Shown here in pieces: positions 35,050 through 39,621 of a stretch of DNA of 39,621 nucleotides. The position numbers were made by a program, and so were the translations under genes. Numbering within the stretch: position 1 is the first letter of the stretch; every line of letters begins with the position of its first letter. The notes below the pieces were generated by a model, which saw only the letters and a list, made by a program, of their open reading frames with translations, did not search any database and was not told the origin of the DNA. The stretch is from Bifidobacteriaceae bacterium (GTDB taxonomy: Bacteria > Actinomycetota > Actinomycetes > Actinomycetales > Bifidobacteriaceae), in contig JAQXZM010000095.1 in NCBI GenBank assembly GCA_029227215.1, positions 1 to 39,621 of the forward strand, given 5' to 3'.

Positions 35050-36888
35050 ATGGCCATGAAGCACGGCGCAGTCAGGGGAGCGCAAGGCACGCAGTCGCGG
35101 CACACCGTCCGCAACGTCATCATCACCATCGTCGTGGTGGTGCTCGTCGTGGTGGCGACCGGTGGCGCCATCGGCTACCACTGGTACAAGAAGCTCTACG
35201 CGCAGGCCATGCAGGTCAAGGCGCTCGAGCAGGATGCGGTTTCCCTCATGTCGAAAGGCGATGCCGCGTCGAACGAGGATTACCTTGCCAAGATTGAGGC
35301 GAATCTGCCCAAGGCACAGCAAGACACCGCCCAGGCCAAACAGATCGTGCACGGCTCCGATTGGAACCGCGCCGCCAAGCTGCCCCGCGTCGGCGGCGAC
35401 ATCGTGGCGGTGCAAACGCTCGCCGACGTGGCGGATTCCCTGATTAGCGACGTGGTGCCGCAGTTCGGCACCGTCGTCACGGGCCTCAAGTCCGCGTCGC
35501 TCACCACGGCGGACGGCAACCTCAACCTCCAGCCGATTTCCGATGCCTCGCAGCAGATGAGCGCCGTGAACACCACGCTCCAGCAGCAGATCGCCGCGCT
35601 CGACGCCGTCAAGGAGCCGGTCATCGACAAGATCCGCACTCAATACGACGCTGCGGTGAGCAAGATGCGCTCGCTTGCCGAGCAGCTCAACGGCCTCTCC
35701 GCGCTCATGGTGACACTTCCTAGCTTCGCTGGCGCCAGCGGCACCCGCACCTACGCGATCTTGGCTCAGACGACGTCCGAGGCGCGCTCCACCGGCGGCC
35801 TCGTGGGCTCGATGGGCTCGATGACGATGACGAACGGTGTGATTTCCGTAGGCGACTTCTATGGGGACGTTCAGTGGCCCAGGGGAGCGGGAAGCGCCGA
35901 TGTGACGGACGAACAGGACGTGTTGTTCAACCAGAAGACATACGGCCTGTACCATCAGGAGGGGGCCCAGCTGCTTTACGGTGTCAATGTGCATAACATG
36001 ACCGCGAACCCCAATTTCCCCGATGTGGCGCAGCAGGCGAATGATTTCTGGAAGGCAGCGAGCTTCGGCGGCAACGGAGCTGATTGCGACGGCGTTGTTT
36101 CCCTCGATCCCTATGCGCTCCAGCAGCTCATCGCCGTCTCCGGCGACGTGACGATGCCGGACGGCCGCGTGCTCAATGGCACGAACACCGCCCAGTTCCT
36201 GCTCCACGACGTGTACAACGAGGTGGCGGTCTCCCAGCAGGACCTCTACTTCGGCGCCGTCGCCGCCCAAGTGGTCAAGAACGTGTTCAGCGACATGAAC
36301 GTGAGCAAGCTCATGCAGCTGGCGGATGTGCTTCTCGACGCCGCCAAAGGCAACCATGTCTACATGTGGTCGTTCCACAGCGAGGACCAGCAGTCGCTGC
36401 GCGACGCGGGGCTCACAGGCGAACTGGGCACCGATTCCACCAAGCCCGAGCTGGGCGTGTACATGCAGCAGATGAATCCGTCGAAGCTCGATTGGTACAC
36501 GTCGCGCAACGCCACGCTCACGAAGTCCGGGGATGGCACATACCACGTGCATTACACGTTCACGAACACGCTGACGAGCAACGATGGCCAGGCTTCGTAT
36601 ATCACGGGCAATGGCATTGCCCAAGGGGTGTCCGTGGAGTCCATCTACCTGTATCCGCCGGCGGGCGGCACCATCAGCAACGTGTCCCTCTCATCCTCGG
36701 AAACAGCGGACTCGATAGATTCGACGGCTATCGATGGCCGCACCGTATGGACGTTCCAGGCGATCATCCGCCTGGGTACTTCGGTGAGCGTGGATTTCGA
36801 CGTGCAGTGCGCGCAAGGCTCCCAAGCCCTGACGCTGCGCCAGACACCGAGCGGCAATGGCGAATTCAATGTAGACTACCAGTACTGA
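35050..36888 (+). CDS. DUF4012 membrane-anchored surface protein
   Basis: A 612-residue protein. A basic start is followed by one membrane helix (VIITIVVVVLVVVATGGAIG), a helical region, and the DUF4012 core with TSEARSTGGLVGSMGSMTMT and GDFYGD. Homologues lie in capsule and exopolysaccharide clusters of actinobacteria, but their biochemical role is not established. The gene is next to a Wzz/BY-kinase, which supports a polysaccharide-related role. ATG 35050 follows AGAAGGG; the frame extends upstream without a better start. The preceding spacer (34778-35049) holds no gene; CATAAT at 35016-35021 could be a -10. Confidence 0.85.
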   Translation: MAMKHGAVRGAQGTQSRHTVRNVIITIVVVVLVVVATGGAIGYHWYKKLYAQAMQVKALEQDAVSLMSKGDAASNEDYLAKIEANLPKAQQDTAQAKQIVHGSDWNRAAKLPRVGGDIVAVQTLADVADSLISDVVPQFGTVVTGLKSASLTTADGNLNLQPISDASQQMSAVNTTLQQQIAALDAVKEPVIDKIRTQYDAAVSKMRSLAEQLNGLSALMVTLPSFAGASGTRTYAILAQTTSEARSTGGLVGSMGSMTMTNGVISVGDFYGDVQWPRGAGSADVTDEQDVLFNQKTYGLYHQEGAQLLYGVNVHNMTANPNFPDVAQQANDFWKAASFGGNGADCDGVVSLDPYALQQLIAVSGDVTMPDGRVLNGTNTAQFLLHDVYNEVAVSQQDLYFGAVAAQVVKNVFSDMNVSKLMQLADVLLDAAKGNHVYMWSFHSEDQQSLRDAGLTGELGTDSTKPELGVYMQQMNPSKLDWYTSRNATLTKSGDGTYHVHYTFTNTLTSNDGQASYITGNGIAQGVSVESIYLYPPAGGTISNVSLSSSETADSIDSTAIDGRTVWTFQAIIRLGTSVSVDFDVQCAQGSQALTLRQTPSGNGEFNVDYQY

Positions 36889-36902
36889 GCGGAGGGCAGA
36901 CG

Positions 36903-36951
36903 CGACGCTGTTGGAATGCCACCGCGAGGTGATGCCGTCCACCGAGCGTCG
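36903..36951. repeat. Nested inverted repeat after the DUF4012 gene
   Basis: CGACGCT (36903) pairs with AGCGTCG (36945); inside it CACC-GCGA-GGTG forms a second stem. No T run follows. It could be a weak terminator or an RNA structure in the kinase gene leader. Confidence 0.5.
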
Positions 36952-36970
36952 TATGCTTCACCTTTGTGTG

Positions 36971-37017
36971 TTCCGCAGACGGAATTTCGGTCGGGTGCCG
37001 GGATTCCGAATCGGAAT
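36971..37017. promoter_or_regulatory. Twin TTCCG dyads, candidate operator
   Basis: TTCCG-CAGA-CGGAA (36971-36984) and ATTCCGA-A-TCGGAAT (37003-37017) share a TTCCG...CGGAA palindrome. Their TTCCG starts are 33 bp apart, about three helical turns. They lie upstream of the likely promoter of the BY-kinase gene. Confidence 0.6.
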
Positions 37018-37029
37018 ACGGTGTTGGGG

Positions 37030-37058
37030 TGAAACTCCGTGAAGTTTCATTGTACGAT
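37030..37058 (+). promoter_or_regulatory. Inverted repeat overlapping a putative promoter of the BY-kinase gene
   Basis: TGAAACT (37030-37036) and AGTTTCA (37043-37049) form a perfect 7-bp inverted repeat with a 6-nt spacer. TGAAAC (37030-37035) could also serve as -35 to TACGAT (37053-37058) with a 17-bp spacer. A protein bound here would then cover the promoter. Confidence 0.5.
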
Positions 37059-37127
37059 GTGTCTGTCATTGGCAGGGCGTATCTGTGCTGAATCAAGGTG
37101 AATAACCAGAAGGAATGTGGAGGTCCC

Positions 37128-38558
37128 ATGACGATCGGTGACTTGTTGAAGATTTTGCGACGGCGGTGGATTCCAGCGGTCATCACGTTCGTGGTGATCG
37201 TCGCTGTCTCCATTGCGTACCTTGCCACGACGACGCGCAAGTACACGGCGACGTCGCAGGTGTTCGCCAGCTATTCGAGCGCCAGCTCCGCCGACAATGA
37301 GAGCTCCCAGCTCAGCCAGATGAGCACGGCGTCGAACTATCTGTCCAAGCAGATCGACTCCTACCCGTCTCTCGTCGAGACGGATGCCGTGCTCCAGCCG
37401 GTCATCGACGGCCTGCATCTGTCGATGACCACCCGTCAGCTGGCGGGCGAGGTCTCCGCCACGAACCCGACGAACACGCTCATGGTCAACATCAGCGTGA
37501 CCGACGCTGATCCGCAGCTCGCCGCGAAGATCGCCGACGCGACCGCACAGAGCCTGTCCGACCAGGTGGCGCAGTCCACGGGCGGCGACAAGTCTCCGAT
37601 CGCCCTGACCGTCGTACAGAAGGCCAGCGTGCCGTCCAAGTCGTCCAAGCCGCAATCGAGCAAGGTGCTGCTCGCCGCCATCGTGCTTGGCCTCCTCGCG
37701 GGTTGCGGCATGGCGTTGCTCGTCGAGGCACTCGACACGAAGATCCATGATTCCGCCACCGTGCGCCAGATCCTGGGCGTCTCCCGCATCGGCAAGGTGC
37801 CCGAGTCCGACCAGCTCAAGCAGCCGCAGCCCATCATCGTCTCCGATCCGGCCTCCCCGATCGCCGAGGACTTCCGCCGCATCCGCACGAACCTGTCGTT
37901 CCTCGGTGTGCCCAGCAACGAACACAAGGGCAAGCTCATCGTCTTCACGTCCGCCATCCCGTCCGAAGGCAAGACGACCGTGGCGTGCAACGCGGCGGCA
38001 GCGCTCGCCGAGAATGGCGCATCCGTCATGCTCATCGACGCCGACCTGCGCCATCCCTCCGTCGCCAAGCGCTTCGGCATGGAAGGCGCCGCTGGCCTGT
38101 CCCATGTGCTTTCCGGCCAGGCGCATGTGCGCGACGTCGTGCAGCGCTATTGGAAGAAGAACTTCTTCGTGTTCCCCGCCGGCGCCCGCCCCGCCAACTC
38201 CGGCATGCTGCTCGGTTCCGAGACGATGTCGAAGCTCATCGACCAGGCGCGCGACGTCTACGACTATGTGCTCATCGACACCGCGCCGCTTGCGGTCGCC
38301 GATGATGCCATCGTGTTCGGCCGCAAGGCAGGTGGTGTCGTGATGGTGTGCGCGCGCAACAAGGAGCGTCGTGGCGACCTCGAGGCCGCCCATGAGCAGC
38401 TTGAGTCCGCCAAGGTGAACCCGCTGGGCTACATCTTCACATTCGTCGATGCGAAGTCCCACGGCGATTCCTATGGCAACTACTATTACGGCTATTACTA
38501 CGGCTACGGCGAGGAGAAGTCCGACGACAAGTCCTCCAGCGCCGCGCACGCCGCGTAA
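37128..38558 (+). CDS. Polysaccharide co-polymerase/bacterial tyrosine kinase (fused Wzz-Wzc type)
   Basis: A 476-residue inner-membrane protein controlling polysaccharide chain length and export. The Wzz domain has two membrane helices (WIPAVITFVVIVAVSIAYLA and VLLAAIVLGLLAGCGMALLV). The BY-kinase domain shows Walker A SAIPSEGKTT, Walker A' VMLIDADLRHP and Walker B VLIDTAPL. The C-terminus is a tyrosine cluster (YGNYYYGYYYGYGEE), the usual autophosphorylation site. GGAGG precedes ATG 37128. Together with the phosphatase 194 bp downstream it forms a kinase/phosphatase pair. The substrate polysaccharide is unknown, since glycosyltransferases are outside the window. Confidence 0.94.
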   Translation: MTIGDLLKILRRRWIPAVITFVVIVAVSIAYLATTTRKYTATSQVFASYSSASSADNESSQLSQMSTASNYLSKQIDSYPSLVETDAVLQPVIDGLHLSMTTRQLAGEVSATNPTNTLMVNISVTDADPQLAAKIADATAQSLSDQVAQSTGGDKSPIALTVVQKASVPSKSSKPQSSKVLLAAIVLGLLAGCGMALLVEALDTKIHDSATVRQILGVSRIGKVPESDQLKQPQPIIVSDPASPIAEDFRRIRTNLSFLGVPSNEHKGKLIVFTSAIPSEGKTTVACNAAAALAENGASVMLIDADLRHPSVAKRFGMEGAAGLSHVLSGQAHVRDVVQRYWKKNFFVFPAGARPANSGMLLGSETMSKLIDQARDVYDYVLIDTAPLAVADDAIVFGRKAGGVVMVCARNKERRGDLEAAHEQLESAKVNPLGYIFTFVDAKSHGDSYGNYYYGYYYGYGEEKSDDKSSSAAHAA

Positions 38559-38622
38559 AGCACAGTCTGCCGGTACGCGGTGCGGAACTCGACCGGCGGT
38601 GGAATCCTCCATCTTTCTTTGT

Positions 38623-38657
38623 GCGTGGTGGCAGACCCAGTCTGCCACCACGCTTTT
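38623..38657 (+). terminator. Rho-independent terminator of the BY-kinase gene
   Basis: A perfect 14-bp stem (38623-38636 with 38640-38653), CCA loop, followed by TTTT. It lies 65 bp after the stop codon, so the phosphatase gene needs its own promoter; TATCAT at 38716-38721 is a candidate -10. Confidence 0.95.
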
Positions 38658-38751
38658 CATTTCATTCCAACCGCGAATCGACGCTGTTTCCCCTGTGATT
38701 TTGTGTATCGTCGTGTATCATGGACGTCAACCAAATCACCAAAGGAGTCCC

Positions 38752-39501
38752 ATGCCGCAGGAGCTGAACGTTCTGTTCGTATGCACCGGCAACATTTGCC
38801 GATCCGCTGCCGCTGATGCGCTGGCATCCATGTACTTCCGCCACGCGCCCATCCATGTGGCAAGCGCCGGCACCCGCGGACTCATCGATCACCCGATTCA
38901 GCCCAACGTCGGCAAGATCTTGCTCAACGCGGGCATCGACGCCTCGTCGTTCCGCTCGCAGCGGCTCACCCAGCCCATCGCGGTGAAACAAGACATCATC
39001 TTCTGCTTCGAAAAGCGCCAGCGCAGCTCCATCGTCGCGCTGGCCCCTTCGATGGTGAAGCACACCTACCTACTCACGGATTTCGCGAACATGTGCCAGT
39101 ACGCGGATGTCAACGGACTCATCCCCAATTCCGACATCGCCGGCCGGCTACGCTATGTGGACGCTGTCTCGCAGATGCTGCGCACACGAGTGCCCGAAGG
39201 CCAGGAGATCGCCGACCCTTATGGCAAGCAGGACGAGGATTACCAACGCGCCGTGTACGAGACTGCCATGGCGCTCAAGATGATCATCGTGCCGTCCCGG
39301 CCGGTGCCAGGCGTTGCCGCCGCCGCACCTGGCAGCGAATATCAGGCTGCGCCGGCGATGAGCACCGTGGGCAGTGACCCGGTACCTGCAGGGGCCGCGC
39401 CGGTTGCTACAGGGGCTGGCGCGGACCGCGATGCGTTCCCTGTCGCGGCGGCGTATATGCCTCGCCATGCCGGGCGTGTGATCCGCAGCAATGGGGCATG
39501 A
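38752..39501 (+). CDS. Low-molecular-weight protein tyrosine phosphatase (Wzb type)
   Basis: A 249-residue phosphatase likely to dephosphorylate the BY-kinase. The catalytic CX5R loop is CTGNICRS (Cys11, Arg17). The general acid Asp is probably the one in IADPYGKQDEDY. Between them lies a segment longer than in the ~150-residue family core. The C-terminal ~65 residues are Ala/Pro/Gly-rich and contain two tyrosines; this tail is unusual for the family. AAAGGAG precedes the ATG. Kinase, phosphatase and DUF4012 genes all point one way, toward a polysaccharide locus beyond the edge. Confidence 0.92.
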   Translation: MPQELNVLFVCTGNICRSAAADALASMYFRHAPIHVASAGTRGLIDHPIQPNVGKILLNAGIDASSFRSQRLTQPIAVKQDIIFCFEKRQRSSIVALAPSMVKHTYLLTDFANMCQYADVNGLIPNSDIAGRLRYVDAVSQMLRTRVPEGQEIADPYGKQDEDYQRAVYETAMALKMIIVPSRPVPGVAAAAPGSEYQAAPAMSTVGSDPVPAGAAPVATGAGADRDAFPVAAAYMPRHAGRVIRSNGA

Positions 39502-39549
39502 GCGACCCCCAAAGCAATATATGATTCCAGCCAAGTAAAAGAAAACGGC

Positions 39550-39575
39550 GGGGGGTAGGCCGGCGAAAACCCCCC
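39550..39575. repeat. G/C-run inverted repeat near the window end
   Basis: GGGGGGT (39550-39556) pairs with ACCCCCC (39569-39575) around AGGCCGGCGAAA, which itself holds GCCGGC. It may terminate the phosphatase gene, but there is no T run. The last ~45 bases show no recognisable gene. Confidence 0.4.
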
Positions 39576-39621
39576 CCAGGCAGTACACCCCGGTTCGGGT
39601 CGCCAACGCGCCAGACCCAGG

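Noticed and set aside
39590-39621. Possible tRNA T-arm (GGTTCGGGTC) at the window end
   Set aside because: No matching acceptor, D or anticodon arms can be built in the available sequence.

Overview
The window looks like a chromosomal segment of a high-GC actinobacterium, most likely Bifidobacterium. The evidence is the gene order (hflX, ldh, lexA, LysM gene, nrdR, serA, helicase, then a division and cell-wall cluster), actinobacterial SOS boxes, and many Ala/Ser/Arg-rich protein extensions. The genus is inferred from gene content and order; no 16S rRNA gene is present. I found no rRNA, tRNA, CRISPR array, phage or insertion sequence.

Left part (1-11.7 kb): a truncated RsmC-like rRNA methyltransferase diverges from the ribosome GTPase hflX. 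Then come L-lactate dehydrogenase and a CDF metal-ion exporter. lexA and a LysM cell-division suppressor are divergent and share a control region with three SOS boxes. nrdR, serA (minus) and a HelD-type helicase (minus) follow. Two clusters of an 84/85-bp intergenic repeat sit exactly where genes converge (CDF/lexA and nrdR/serA).

Centre (11.9-28.8 kb): a complete dcw cluster on the plus strand, with order mraZ, rsmH, ftsL-like, ftsI, a MurE-like protein, murF, mraY, murD, ftsW, murG, murC, ftsQ. It is preceded by four perfectly phased TGGGG repeats, a textbook MraZ operator. Many genes overlap by 4 nt. Two features stand out. The murE slot holds a 299-residue Mur-ligase relative in which every recognisable catalytic motif has decayed. 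FtsW, FtsL and FtsQ also carry very long, low-complexity cytoplasmic N-termini. ftsZ is not in the window.

Right part (28.8-39.6 kb): a minus-strand pair (secreted helical protein, and a RecB/Cas4-type Fe-S nuclease) diverges from an FtsX/MacB-type ABC exporter whose permease has a one-base frameshift in a serine-rich stretch. An orphan protein made of a duplicated domain follows. The window ends in what looks like the start of a surface-polysaccharide locus: a DUF4012 membrane protein, a fused Wzz/BY-kinase with a C-terminal tyrosine cluster, and a low-molecular-weight tyrosine phosphatase. Two TTCCG dyads and an inverted repeat lie in front of the kinase.

Several spacers carry short tandem repeats (15, 17, 18 and 21 bp units). 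Positions and motifs were read by eye; family assignments rest on motif recognition, not database searches.
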